Of a stretch of 64,000 nucleotides of DNA, positions 54,395 to 62,971 are shown one piece after another. How positions within the stretch are numbered: the first letter of the stretch is position 1; every line of letters starts with the position of its first letter. The stretch comes from Thermococcus celericrescens (lineage in GTDB: Archaea > Methanobacteriota_B > Thermococci > Thermococcales > Thermococcaceae). Location: NCBI RefSeq assembly GCF_001484195.1, contig NZ_LLYW01000023.1, positions 1 to 64,000 on the forward strand, read 5' to 3'. Position numbers and translations under genes: made by a program. The notes beneath the pieces are model-generated. The model did not search any database. It was given only the letters and a program-made list of their open reading frames with translations, and was not told the DNA's origin.

Positions 54395-56065
54395 TTACAG
54401 AGGGAGGGCCTCTATGGCCTCCTCCTCGGTTATCTCCTCTTCCTCGTCCCTCCCCGCGAGCCACTCGCCGACGATGTCTATGTCCCCGCCGCCATAGTGG
54501 CCGTTCATGTCCCTCTCGAAGCTGTATATCTTCACCATCGCCGGGATCGTTATCGCATAGCCCACTAGGACAGCCTCGCCAACGCCGAGGGAGGCAATGT
54601 CGCTCAGCAGATCCTCGCTTATCTGCTCGCTCGCCTGCTGGACGTAGCGCTGGTCGTTCGGCTCGACGAGCTTGAGGATTATCTTGGTGTTCGTCTGGCT
54701 GAGTATGTCGTCGTCCAGCTTCTTCGGCCTCTGCGACACTATTCCGAGGCCCACGCCGAACTTCCTGCCCTCGCGCGCTATCTTGCCGAGCCACAGAGTT
54801 GCGGGGTTCTTCTCGCCCCTCGGCGCGAATATGTGTGCCTCCTCGACTATGATCAGCACGGGCCTCGTTAAAGCAGGATACCTCTCGGAAACCTCCCTGA
54901 CGAGGGCCCTGTCGTTGGTTCTAACACCCTTAACGTAGTCTATCCTGTTCTTGAGGATTCCGCGAAGAACGAAGCTCGCCAGCGTTATCATCTGCTCCTC
55001 TTCCATTCCGCTGAGGTCTATAACGTTCACCATCCCAGGCCTTATCTCGCTCAGCACGTTGACGGGGCTTATGAACTCGCCGAAATTAGCCCTGAGCTCG
55101 CTGAGGTAGTCCTTCAGTCTTATGAGGGCCTCTATGTCCCTTGACTGTATTTTCCTCGGCGTCTCTATGCCCTTCTCGTCGTAGTAGTGGATGATCTTGT
55201 CGTCGGTGTTCTCGTAAACCCTTATCCACTCCTCTATCTTGTCCTCCATCTCGTGAATGAAGGCAATTCCGCCGACGACCTGCCCTTTCCTCCGCATCTC
55301 CTCCCTGACCGTCCTGTAAACCAGCCCCAGGAAGCGCCTCTGCAGACTGGCGTTTTCAGCTATCCCGAGCAGTGTGGCGAACTCGCTGAGCCTTATCCTC
55401 CCCGGATCTATCGTGGCCCTTATCGGGTTCACGCGCGCGCCGGGCCAGCTGAGCCTCTGGTATTCCCCGTGGGGGTCGAGAACAACAACCGTGGCGTTGA
55501 CGCTGCTCACCAGCTCCTTCGTGAGAACCGCTATCGTGTTGGACTTTCCTGCACCCGTGACGGCCAGGACCGCGAAGTGCCTCGAGACGAGCCTGTTGGC
55601 GTCCAGTCCCACCTCTATGTTCTCCCTTGCGATGAGCCTGCCGAGACGTATGTGCCCTTCCGAGAAGATTTTCTGGAGGTCCTCGTCCCTCGCGAGGTAG
55701 ACCTTCTCGCCCGGCTTTATCGGGACGCGGTTCGGGGCGGGCTTCGTCAGAAACTCACCGGCGTGCCTCCTCAGCACACCGAGAACCTTCGCCGTCGCCA
55801 GAATCGCCTCGCTCTTGTCCAGGACTCCCTTTGAGAATACGTTCACGGTCTTCTCGACGTAGTCATAGCTCCCCCTGCCGGCGTCCATCAGCCAGTTTAT
55901 GTTTCTAATTGACTTCAGAAGTGCTAAAACCTCATCACCGTCCCGATTCCTAACGACCAGAAACTCCCCGAAGCGGGGCAGCTCGTTCCTCGGGTTCACT
56001 ATGAACGTGAAGTGATCCGTGCTTGATTCGCCAAAAACTATTCCAACGGCACCGTTTCCGACCAT
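54395..56065 (-). CDS. herA: HerA hexameric DNA-translocating ATPase
   Basis: 556 aa. Bipolar helicase/translocase that forms a hexamer with NurA for end resection. N-terminal HAS-barrel (VGIVFGESSTDHFTFIV), FtsK-like RecA core with Walker A TGAGKSNTIAVL and HPHGEYQRL, Walker B VLIIVEEAHIFAPR, arginine finger region LGIVSQRPKKLDDD, and the acidic C-terminus EEEEITEEEA. Start ATG 56065 with GGTGGTAAT upstream. First gene of the resection operon, divergent from the dihydropteroate-synthase-like gene. Confidence 0.95.
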   Translation of the reverse strand: MVGNGAVGIVFGESSTDHFTFIVNPRNELPRFGEFLVVRNRDGDEVLALLKSIRNINWLMDAGRGSYDYVEKTVNVFSKGVLDKSEAILATAKVLGVLRRHAGEFLTKPAPNRVPIKPGEKVYLARDEDLQKIFSEGHIRLGRLIARENIEVGLDANRLVSRHFAVLAVTGAGKSNTIAVLTKELVSSVNATVVVLDPHGEYQRLSWPGARVNPIRATIDPGRIRLSEFATLLGIAENASLQRRFLGLVYRTVREEMRRKGQVVGGIAFIHEMEDKIEEWIRVYENTDDKIIHYYDEKGIETPRKIQSRDIEALIRLKDYLSELRANFGEFISPVNVLSEIRPGMVNVIDLSGMEEEQMITLASFVLRGILKNRIDYVKGVRTNDRALVREVSERYPALTRPVLIIVEEAHIFAPRGEKNPATLWLGKIAREGRKFGVGLGIVSQRPKKLDDDILSQTNTKIILKLVEPNDQRYVQQASEQISEDLLSDIASLGVGEAVLVGYAITIPAMVKIYSFERDMNGHYGGGDIDIVGEWLAGRDEEEEITEEEAIEALPL

Positions 56066-56152
56066 ATTACCACCCTAAGTTGATTGGAGAGGGATGAACA
56101 AAAACCTTTCGCCGGCCAAAACCCTAAAAGGCCCCGGGTGCTATCTGGTAAC

Positions 56153-57706
56153 ATGAGCGAAATCCCCTGTGAAAGGATTCTCCTGGTTACGGGCAGGCTC
56201 GCGGAACCCCTCGTGAGGAAGTACGGAGAAGGCTGCGACGTCTTCGTTACACCGGTCAGCGTTGCCGCCTTCCTGACTCCCGAGATGATAGCGGGCTATC
56301 TAAAAAAGGCCGGTATAAAGAGTGAGGATTACGACCTAATCCTAATCCCTGGCCTCGTTCGAGGTTCAGCCCGACTTATCGAGGACGAACTCGGAATCCC
56401 CGCCTTCAAGGGCCCGAGGAACGCGATGGACCTTCCCCAGACGCTTAAAGCCCTGGGCGAGGGCTTCAAGCTCAGCAAGGGGGTTCCGGCTGACGAGCTC
56501 TTCTCCTTCGATGCCCTCAAGAGGGTTGAAGACATCAGAAACAAAACGGGGAATCGGCACTACATCGAGAAAGCCCTCAAAAGGCCGTGGAACGTCCTAA
56601 TTGGCAACCTTCCCGCGGGAAGGGACTTTCCGGTGAGGATTCTGGGGGAAGTGGTGGATGCCCCAAGCCTTGGCCTTGATGGTGTGGTTGAGAAAGCCCT
56701 CTACTACCTCCGCGAGGGGGCGGATATAATCGACATTGGCATGGTCGCCGGCGAGACAAACCTGGATTTCATTGATCTGATTCCAGAAGTCCGCGAGAGG
56801 CTGAAGAGAGAGGGCTTCGACGTCCCGATAAGCTTCGACTCCCTCAACGCGAAGGAGCTCGAGAGGGCCTTTGATTATGCGGACATATTCCTGAGCGTTG
56901 ATGAGAGCAACATTGAGGAGCTTGTAACGGAAAAGCCCGTCGTGTTAATCCCGACCAACCAGAGGAAGGGCTTTTTCCCGGCCAAACCGGCTGAGAGGGT
57001 CGAATTCCTGGAAAACCTCAAGGAGAAGGCCCTCGATTTGGGCTACGGAACGGTAATTCCCGACCTAATCCTCGAGCACGTTCCCCATCTGGCGCGCTCA
57101 GTCACGGCCTTCCAGCTCTACCGCGAGAGGAATCCGGACGACGTTCTTTTGGCCGGCGTCGGCAACGTGGTTGAACTCTACGATGCCGACAGTGTCGGAA
57201 TGAACGCCCTCCTTGCCGGAATCTCTAAGGAACTCTCAATAAACCTCCTCCTCACGACGGAGACGAGCGCCAAAGCCCGGGGTTCTGTGAGGGAGCTGAG
57301 GAGAGCAATCGACATGAACCTCTTTGAGATGCCAAAGGATCTGGGCTTCAACCTGCTTCTCCTGAAGGAGAAGAGGGCAGCGGCCTGGCGGTTTGAACCG
57401 ACTGGAGAGGTGGTCGAGGCAGAAAAGAGGCCCGTTGAACTTGAACCCATCTACTTTCGCGTCTGGGTCGAGGAAGGTAAAATCTGGGTGAACGCCCACA
57501 GGGGAACCGAGGCCGTTCTTACGATAGTCGGCGACGAACCGAACGCGATAATCGACACGGTTCTTGAGCGCTTTGAGATAAGCCCGAGGCATGCGTTCTA
57601 TCTCGGCCGGGAGCTTGAGAGGGCTTACACTGCCCTGAAGCTGAGGAGGAGCTACGTTCAGGAGGTTGAGCTTTTCCCCGACTTCTACTGGAACAAATTT
57701 GTATAA
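56153..57706 (+). CDS. dihydropteroate-synthase-like protein
   Basis: 517 aa. The N-terminal ~165 residues (RILLVTGRLAEPLVRKYGE) form a domain found fused to pterin-binding barrels in methanogens and Thermococcales. Residues about 165-400 form a TIM barrel related to dihydropteroate synthase (GADIIDIGMVAGETN, VPISFDSLN, VVLIPTNQRKG). The C-terminal ~115 residues are a further archaeal domain. Probably acts in archaeal pterin (methanopterin-like or tungstopterin-related) chemistry, but the reaction is unproven. ATG 56153 (MSEIPCERILL) preferred; the longer frame starts inside the divergent promoter. Confidence 0.8.
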   Translation: MSEIPCERILLVTGRLAEPLVRKYGEGCDVFVTPVSVAAFLTPEMIAGYLKKAGIKSEDYDLILIPGLVRGSARLIEDELGIPAFKGPRNAMDLPQTLKALGEGFKLSKGVPADELFSFDALKRVEDIRNKTGNRHYIEKALKRPWNVLIGNLPAGRDFPVRILGEVVDAPSLGLDGVVEKALYYLREGADIIDIGMVAGETNLDFIDLIPEVRERLKREGFDVPISFDSLNAKELERAFDYADIFLSVDESNIEELVTEKPVVLIPTNQRKGFFPAKPAERVEFLENLKEKALDLGYGTVIPDLILEHVPHLARSVTAFQLYRERNPDDVLLAGVGNVVELYDADSVGMNALLAGISKELSINLLLTTETSAKARGSVRELRRAIDMNLFEMPKDLGFNLLLLKEKRAAAWRFEPTGEVVEAEKRPVELEPIYFRVWVEEGKIWVNAHRGTEAVLTIVGDEPNAIIDTVLERFEISPRHAFYLGRELERAYTALKLRRSYVQEVELFPDFYWNKFV

Positions 57707-57708
57707 CT

Positions 57709-57757
57709 TTACATTTTTCTTTTGAAAGCCTCGTCCTTCACGGCGGAGAGGAGATCT
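57709..57757 (+). repeat. mini-remnant of the IS605-like element (outer ends fused)
   Basis: TTAC target-like bases (57709-57712) right after the upstream stop codon, then ATTTTTCTTTTGAAAG (left outer end) joined directly to CCTCGTCCTTCACGGCGGAG and AGGAGATC. The second part aligns with the right end of copy B (CCTCATCCTTCACAGCGGGA, AGGAGGTC). So it is an element with nearly all of its interior deleted. It lies about 100 bp from copy B. Confidence 0.55.
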
Positions 57758-57835
57758 GGCCTTGAAAACAGAACTCTGTCCTTTTTTGGCAAAATGGGTT
57801 GGAACTGGCCCTGAAACGGAGTTTAGAAAACATCG

Positions 57836-58155
57836 GGGCAAGAACGGAAAGCGACTGACCTCCTTCCCGCTGTGAAGGATGAGGGTTTCAACGAGTTAAC
57901 CCCTCGCCAGTGACGGGGAGGTTTTTGGGCGCTCATTCGCCTGCTCCCGTCGTCGGTTTCGGTTCAGCCCGAGGGCTTGGCCTTGAACCCGTTACCCCTA
58001 CCGCCCAAGCGGATTGGGGTTATCACCTAAGGCCACTCACGGGTTTTAAACCGCTCGAAGGCGGTTCTTGAAAGGACGCCTTACGGCGTCTTCCCCCCAA
58101 TGGCGGGAGGACACGTTGAAACCCCCTCTCACCGGGTTGTTTTCGAGTGGCCTCT
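57836..58155 (-). ncRNA. predicted stand-alone omega-RNA-like transcript, copy B
   Basis: Minus strand. TATA-like TTTTGAACTTT (58176-58186), weaker than in A and C; helix GGCCACTC/GAGTGGCC (58145-58152 with 58031-58038); the same two inner hairpins as copy A; scaffold hairpin at 57991-58024; right end GGAGGTCA. The expected guide begins GTCGCTTTCCGTTCTT. Confidence 0.4.
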
Positions 58156-58264
58156 CCGAGGCCTTACTACACCCCAAAGTTCAAAAGGGTTTCGACTGTT
58201 GGAATGCTGGATTACCGATTACTGCATCCCCTCCCTAAAGGGCGAGGCTTCCAAAAGAAAAAAA
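57856..58264 (-). mobile_element. tnpB-less IS605-like mini-element, copy B
   Basis: 409 bp. Right end TGACCTCC at 57856 (minus-strand GGAGGTCA). The left end at 58264 is bordered by GTCA (58265-58268), of which TCA is the stop codon of cdc48 on the minus strand. Same internal blocks as copy A. Insertion thus happened directly behind the cdc48 stop codon, after TGAC. Confidence 0.75.
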
Positions 58265-58265
58265 G

Positions 58266-60653
58266 TCACCCACGTGACTGTTTGAACTGCTCCTGAATCT
58301 TCCTGTAGTATTCAATGGTCTCCTCGCCCACGCTCGGGCCTATCTTCTTCATGGCCTCCTCGAAGTCCTTCATCGTTACCTTGACCCTCCCCCTTATCTC
58401 GTCGGCCTTCATGCCCGGCCTTATTACGCCTTCCTGCAGTCCCCTGCGCATGGCGAGCATCGCTGCTTCTCTGACCACTGCCTCGATGTCCGCTCCGGTG
58501 TAGCCCTCCGTCCTCTTCGCCAGCTCCTCCAGCTTGACGTCCTCTGCGAGCGGCACGTTCCTGGTGTGCACCTTGAATATCTCCAGTCTGGCCTTCTCGT
58601 CCGGTGCTGGAACGAGTATGAGTCTGTCGAACCTACCGGGCCTGAGCAGGGCCGGGTCTATGATGTCCGGCCTGTTCGTTGCAGCTATAACGACCACTCC
58701 ACTGTTCTCCTGGATTCCGTCCATCTCGGTGAGGAGCTGGTTGATGAGCCTGTCGGTGACGTGGTTGACATCAGTTCCCCTGCGCGGAGCAATGGCGTCA
58801 ATCTCGTCTATGAATATGACCGTTGGCGCAGCCTGGCGAGCCTTCCTGAATATCTCCCTGATGTTCTTCTCGCTCTCACCAACCCACTTGCTCAGCACCT
58901 CGGGACCCTTGATGGCTATGAAGTTGGCCTCACTCTCGTTCGCTACAGCCTTTGCTAGGAGGGTCTTACCGGTTCCGGGCGGACCGTAGAGGAGTATTCC
59001 CTTCGGCGGGGTTATGCCGAGCCCGAGGAAGGCCTCCGGATACTTGAGCGGCCACTCAACGGCCTCGCGGAGCTCCTCCTTCACGTTCTCAAGGCCGCCT
59101 ATGTCGTCCCAGTGGACGTTCGGAACCTCCAGGAGCACCTCCCTCAGCGCCGACGGCTCGACCATCTTAAGGGCCTCGTAGAAGTCCTTCCTAGTGACCC
59201 TGAGATCCTCAAGGACCTCCTTGGGTATGTGCTCGGCCTCGAAGTCGATCTTGCCCTCCTTGATGAGCCTCCTCAGAGCGGCCATCGCCGCCTCTCTCGC
59301 CAGTGCCGCCAGATCTGCACCAACGAAACCGTGGGTGACTTCAGCCAGCTCCTCCAGCAGGGCATCGATGAGCCTGGCCTTGACCTCGTCGTAGAGCTTC
59401 TCGTCTATGCCCCTGAGTATCTCCGGAATCTCCTCATCCTTCGCTCCTTTGACCTTCATTAGAGCCCTCTCGGCGCTCTCGCGGTAGGCGTCGTTCCTCT
59501 CCAGCTCCTCGAGTATCTCCATGACCCTGCCCTTTCTGAACTCGGGCTCGATGGGCATTCCCCTGGTGTGTATCTGGAGTATCTCCTTCCTGCCGGCCTT
59601 GTCGGGAACACCGACCTCAAGCTCGCGGTCGAACCTTCCAGGTCTCCTAAGGGCCGGGTCGATGGCGTCCGGCCTGTTGGTTGCACCTATGACTATGACC
59701 TTTCCGCGGCTCTTGAGACCGTCCATCAGGGTCAGGAGCTGGCTCACAACCCTCTTCTCGACCTCGCCGTGGGTCTCCTCCCTCTTTGGAGCTATTGCAT
59801 CAATCTCGTCTATGAAGATTATCGCCGGCGCGTTCTCTTCCGCCTCCTTGAAGACCTCTCTAAGGCGCTCCTCGCTCTCGCCGTAGTACTTGCTCATTAT
59901 CTCGGGGCCGTTGATGGCTATGAAGTGCGCGTTGGCTTCGTTTGCCACAGCTTTGGCGAGGAGTGTCTTACCCGTTCCCGGCGGGCCGTAGAGGAGAACT
60001 CCCTTTGGCGGCTCGATGCCGAGCTTCTCGAATATCTCCGGGTGCTTGAGCGGGAGCTCTATCATCTCCCTGACCTTCTGGATGACGTCCTTGAGGCCGC
60101 CGATGTCCTCGTAGGTCACCCCTAGAGCGGCAGTCTTGGAGACCTCCTTGACCGGCTTCTCGCTGACCGTGAACTCGGTGAACTCGGTTATCTGGACTAT
60201 TCCCGCTGGGGTCGTAGCGGTGACCACGAAGGTTAGCTCCTGGCCGAGGATGCCGACCTTGATGTAGTCGCCTCTAACGACGGGCCTGCCAACGAGCCTG
60301 CTGTGGAACCACTCAACGAAGTCATGGCCGAAGCGTATGGGCTCTGTCGGGGCCACGATGACCTTCTTCGCCTCTTTGACCTCAGCCCTCCTCACAGTAA
60401 CCTCGTCACCGAGGCCGACACCGGAGTTCTTCCTTATGGTTCCGTCCATCCTGATGATGCCCAGACCCTCGTCCTCTGGATAGGCCGGCCAGACTACCGC
60501 CGCGGTGTTCTTGGTTCCGATTATCTCGATGATGTCGCCGCTCTGGACACCTATCTCACGCATTGACTTGCGGTCTATTCTAACTATTCCCCTCCCAACG
60601 TCCCTCTGGTAAGCAGAGGCGACCTTGAGCTTAACTTCCCTCTTTTCGGTCAT
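58266..60653 (-). CDS. Cdc48/VCP-like AAA ATPase (VAT)
   Basis: 795 aa. Double-ring AAA+ unfoldase that feeds substrates to the proteasome. N-domain with double-psi barrel ([21 protein letters not shown]), then D1 and D2, each with Walker [18 protein letters not shown] and Walker [11 protein letters not shown]; arginine-finger SRH segments AATNRPD in both. The C-terminal tail ends [11 protein letters not shown]. Start ATG 60653 behind GGAGGTGGTG. The gene is bracketed by mini-elements B (touching the stop codon) and C (28 bp upstream of the start). Confidence 0.95.
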   Translation of the reverse strand: MTEKREVKLKVASAYQRDVGRGIVRIDRKSMREIGVQSGDIIEIIGTKNTAAVVWPAYPEDEGLGIIRMDGTIRKNSGVGLGDEVTVRRAEVKEAKKVIVAPTEPIRFGHDFVEWFHSRLVGRPVVRGDYIKVGILGQELTFVVTATTPAGIVQITEFTEFTVSEKPVKEVSKTAALGVTYEDIGGLKDVIQKVREMIELPLKHPEIFEKLGIEPPKGVLLYGPPGTGKTLLAKAVANEANAHFIAINGPEIMSKYYGESEERLREVFKEAEENAPAIIFIDEIDAIAPKREETHGEVEKRVVSQLLTLMDGLKSRGKVIVIGATNRPDAIDPALRRPGRFDRELEVGVPDKAGRKEILQIHTRGMPIEPEFRKGRVMEILEELERNDAYRESAERALMKVKGAKDEEIPEILRGIDEKLYDEVKARLIDALLEELAEVTHGFVGADLAALAREAAMAALRRLIKEGKIDFEAEHIPKEVLEDLRVTRKDFYEALKMVEPSALREVLLEVPNVHWDDIGGLENVKEELREAVEWPLKYPEAFLGLGITPPKGILLYGPPGTGKTLLAKAVANESEANFIAIKGPEVLSKWVGESEKNIREIFRKARQAAPTVIFIDEIDAIAPRRGTDVNHVTDRLINQLLTEMDGIQENSGVVVIAATNRPDIIDPALLRPGRFDRLILVPAPDEKARLEIFKVHTRNVPLAEDVKLEELAKRTEGYTGADIEAVVREAAMLAMRRGLQEGVIRPGMKADEIRGRVKVTMKDFEEAMKKIGPSVGEETIEYYRKIQEQFKQSRG

Positions 60654-60681
60654 CTTTCACCACCTCCAAACTTCTCATGAC

Positions 60682-61077
60682 TTTTTCTTTAAACAAGCCT
60701 TGCCCTTTGGGGCGGGGCAAACTCAACGACCCTTAAACCGCCGGAACCCTTTTAAACTTTGGAGTGTGGTAAGGCCTTGGAGGGGCCACTCGAAGGTTAA
60801 CCCAATGGGACGAGGGGTCTCGTTAAAGCCTATCCGCTCGGATGGGCGACGCCATTAGGCGTCCATCATCCCCACCGTCTGGTGGGGCCGTGAAAACTCG
60901 GAAAGTGGCCTTTGAGTAATAACCCCGAGCCGGCTCTGGCCGGTAGGGGTAATGGGCCCGAGACCGGGCCTTCGGGCTGAGCCGAAACCGGCAACGGGAG
61001 TAGGTGATGGGCCCGTAAACCGAACCGCCAATGGCGAGGGGGTTAAGCCGAACCTCTGCCAGGCGGAGAGGAGGTCA
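60682..61077 (+). mobile_element. tnpB-less IS605-like mini-element, copy C (inverted)
   Basis: 396 bp, oriented opposite to copies A and B. Left end behind TGAC (60678-60681) reads TTTTTCTTTAAACAAGCC, matching the left end of the decayed tnpB element. Right end GGAGGTCA finishes at 61077. More diverged than A and B, but with the same order of promoter-like box, helix, two hairpins and scaffold block. Confidence 0.75.
60688..60693 (-). promoter_or_regulatory. TATA-like box for cdc48 inside mini-element C
   Basis: Minus-strand TTTAAA inside the left end of copy C, about 37 bp upstream of the cdc48 ATG. A start near 60665 would give a leader of about 12 nt containing GGAGGTG. Only 28 bp of non-element DNA lie before the start codon, so the core promoter must be in the element. 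Confidence 0.45.
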
Positions 61078-61097
61078 GCGATGATCGTGAGATTCAA
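60778..61097 (+). ncRNA. predicted stand-alone omega-RNA-like transcript, copy C
   Basis: Plus strand. TATA-like TTTTAAACTTT (60750-60760), RNA start expected near 60779. Helix GGCCACT/AGTGGCC (60784-60790 with 60904-60910), hairpins GACGCC-ATTA-GGCGTC (60848-60863) and CCCCACC-GTCT-GGTGGGG (60870-60887), scaffold helix with CCGGC-TCT-GGCCGG (60919-60952), and right end GGAGGTCA. The expected guide begins GCGATGATCGTGAGATT. Confidence 0.45.
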
Positions 61098-61175
61098 TGT
61101 TTTTATTTTACTTGGGGGGTGTATGGGGCGGAGCCCCACATTGGGTTTGAGTGGCAAATGGAAATAACGAAAGGG

Positions 61176-61658
61176 TTACTCAATCTTGACTTCGAAGCCC
61201 TCCCCCTCCTTCTTGGGGGCCTTCTTGGGTATCTCTATCTCGAGGACGCCGTTGTTGTAGCGGGCCTTGGTCTTCTCCGGGATGACCTCCTCCGGCAGTC
61301 TGATGACCCTCCTGTAACCGCTGTAGTAGCGCTCGATCCTTATGGCTCCCTCGGTTTCAAGCTCCTTCTCGCGCTTCACCTGGGCCTCGAGATAGACGGT
61401 GTCCCCCGTAACGCGGAGCTTGATGTCCTCCTTGCGCACTCCCGGCAGTTCAACCGTTATGACGAATCTATCTCCCCTGTCGAAGATGTCCACGAAGGGC
61501 TCGCGCCAGGTCTCGCTGACGAACTCGTAGTGCTCGGGCTCCCGGGTGCTCCAGAGCCGCGGTCCATGGAAGACGTCCCTAAAGATGGCGTCGATCTCCT
61601 CCTGTATCTCCCTCATCAGGTCAAAGGGGTCCCAGTAGCGGTCCCTCCTCCAGACCAT
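61176..61658 (-). CDS. Hsp20-family small heat shock protein
   Basis: 160 aa. ATP-independent holdase chaperone. N-terminal arm (WRRDRYWDPFDLMREIQEEID), alpha-crystallin domain (about 55-150) with VTVELPGVRKEDIKLRVTG and the hallmark NGVLEIEIPKK, and a short C-terminal extension ending VKIE that provides a V-x-I-like anchor. ATG 61658 behind GAGGAGGTG. Preceded by a site matching the Phr heat-shock repressor consensus. Confidence 0.95.
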   Translation of the reverse strand: MVWRRDRYWDPFDLMREIQEEIDAIFRDVFHGPRLWSTREPEHYEFVSETWREPFVDIFDRGDRFVITVELPGVRKEDIKLRVTGDTVYLEAQVKREKELETEGAIRIERYYSGYRRVIRLPEEVIPEKTKARYNNGVLEIEIPKKAPKKEGEGFEVKIE

Positions 61659-61676
61659 ACTCCCACCTCCTCAACC

Positions 61677-61700
61677 TTTTGGTTACCACTAGTAACTAAA
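61677..61700 (-). promoter_or_regulatory. Phr-type heat-shock operator upstream of hsp20
   Basis: Minus strand: TTTA (61697-61700), TGGTAA (61683-61688) and AAAA (61677-61680), the three blocks described for the Pyrococcus heat-shock repressor Phr, here around the palindrome GTTACTAGTGGTAAC. A TATA-like TTTTTAAA (61711-61718) stands upstream, so Phr would cover the transcription start. Confidence 0.65.
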
Positions 61701-61740
61701 AGGAAGAAGTTTAAAAAGTTTTGTGTTCATAAATGGACAT

Positions 61741-62022
61741 TAAAGAAGAGCCAGAGACATAGCGGGGATGTGGAAAAACTACAACATTATATGGACTGTG
61801 ATTGGAAGAAGTACAAAGAGGGAGGGGGGAAGCTTGGGGCACCACCCCCTTCGTTCTTTCTTGAGGGAGACCTCAAGCTTCCGGGCAGCGGGCGTTCCTA
61901 CCAGGGCCCGCAACGCTGCTACGTACAAACTTAAATGTTGGTCGTCCACTTCTCCTGCACTGTAATGTAGGTGTAGGATATATATTAATCTTTCGTGTTC
62001 TTTATTGTACATGCAACAACGA
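61741..62022. other. gene-free stretch with nested inverted repeats
   Basis: About 280 bp between hsp20 promoter DNA and the next gene's stop. Inverted repeats: GGAAGCTTG (61828-61836) with CAAGCTTCC (61874-61882), and GCGGGC (61888-61893) with GCCCGC (61906-61911). No RNA family recognised. A minus-strand open frame covers the area but lacks a credible start and family match. Might be a small RNA or element remnant. Confidence 0.4.
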
Positions 62023-62907
62023 TTAAAAAGTTTGGTCAAAAAATTTCCAGCACCCCGAGAATGTTGTGGTGGATTCGATAGCCGTTGATTCATATCCAAT
62101 CCCATTAAGAATCCTTGCAAACTCCTCGGCGAAGCCGTAAACTGTGAAAACCCTCTCCGGGTTTACCCTTTCCACGATCCTCATCAGCTCCCAGAAGTCG
62201 GCGTGGTTGCTGAGCTTGAGGGTTCCAAAACCGGAAACCGTCAGCTCCCAGGGCGAGAGGGAGTTCTCAACCTTGGGCGAGCGGTAGGAACGGAGGAGGA
62301 CTTCACCGTCGGCTGAGATGTTGCCGAAGGAAAGGCCGAACTTCGAATAAACGCGCGCCACTTTAACCATCTCCCGCGAGGCCTTGACGGTGTAGCCGTG
62401 AAGATCGAGTATCTTCATGACTTCCTGGGCTTTCCCCATCTGGTTGACGTAAAGAACCGGTTTTTTGCCCCTCTCCAGCGCCTCCTCGACGAAGGCGATT
62501 AGCTTTTTCTCGGCTTCCCGCGGCGTTGGAAACGTGAAGTGCGGAACGCCAAAGGTGGCCTCGATTATCAGAAAGTCCGCCCTCGGGAAGCGGCTTTTCT
62601 CGGCCGTTCTGAGCTTGAACCACTTGGTGTCACCGGTGTAGAACAGCGTCCCGTTTTCGAGCCACAGCTTTATTCCGGCCGAGCCGAGCATATGGCCCGC
62701 CGGGTAGAGCTTCGCCTTGAAATCGCCGAGGTAGAAGGTCTTTCCGAACTCGATTTCCCTGTAGAAGCCGCCCTTTCGGAGGTGGCTGAGGAACTTGGTC
62801 GCCTTGGTGGAGTAGATAACCTCACCGCTGACGAAGTGGTCCGTGTGGGCGTGGCTCTGGAAGGCAAAGCGGGCCGAGCTGTCGAGGCCGACGTTACCTA
62901 TTATCAT
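62023..62907 (-). CDS. metallo-beta-lactamase-fold nuclease-like protein
   Basis: 294 aa. The MBL fold with HAHTDH (HxHxDH) metal motif at residues 19-24, GHMLGSAG, TGDTKW and a late His in LSNHADFWEL. This pattern matches mRNA 3'-end-processing / DNA-ligase-associated exonuclease-like MBL proteins that keep a shortened beta-CASP part. Substrate, DNA or RNA, unknown. ATG 62907, divergent from the ABC transporter operon. Confidence 0.83.
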   Translation of the reverse strand: MIIGNVGLDSSARFAFQSHAHTDHFVSGEVIYSTKATKFLSHLRKGGFYREIEFGKTFYLGDFKAKLYPAGHMLGSAGIKLWLENGTLFYTGDTKWFKLRTAEKSRFPRADFLIIEATFGVPHFTFPTPREAEKKLIAFVEEALERGKKPVLYVNQMGKAQEVMKILDLHGYTVKASREMVKVARVYSKFGLSFGNISADGEVLLRSYRSPKVENSLSPWELTVSGFGTLKLSNHADFWELMRIVERVNPERVFTVYGFAEEFARILNGIGYESTAIESTTTFSGCWKFFDQTF

Positions 62908-62971
62908 TAAATGAATATAAGCTCCCGAAACACTTATTTATCTTCGTTTCGACATTCCTCTGGGTGTTGAG

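Noticed and set aside
60855-61157. 100-codon minus-strand frame in mini-element C
   Set aside because: Starts outside the element and has no counterpart in A or B; such frames appear by chance in these GC-rich repeats.
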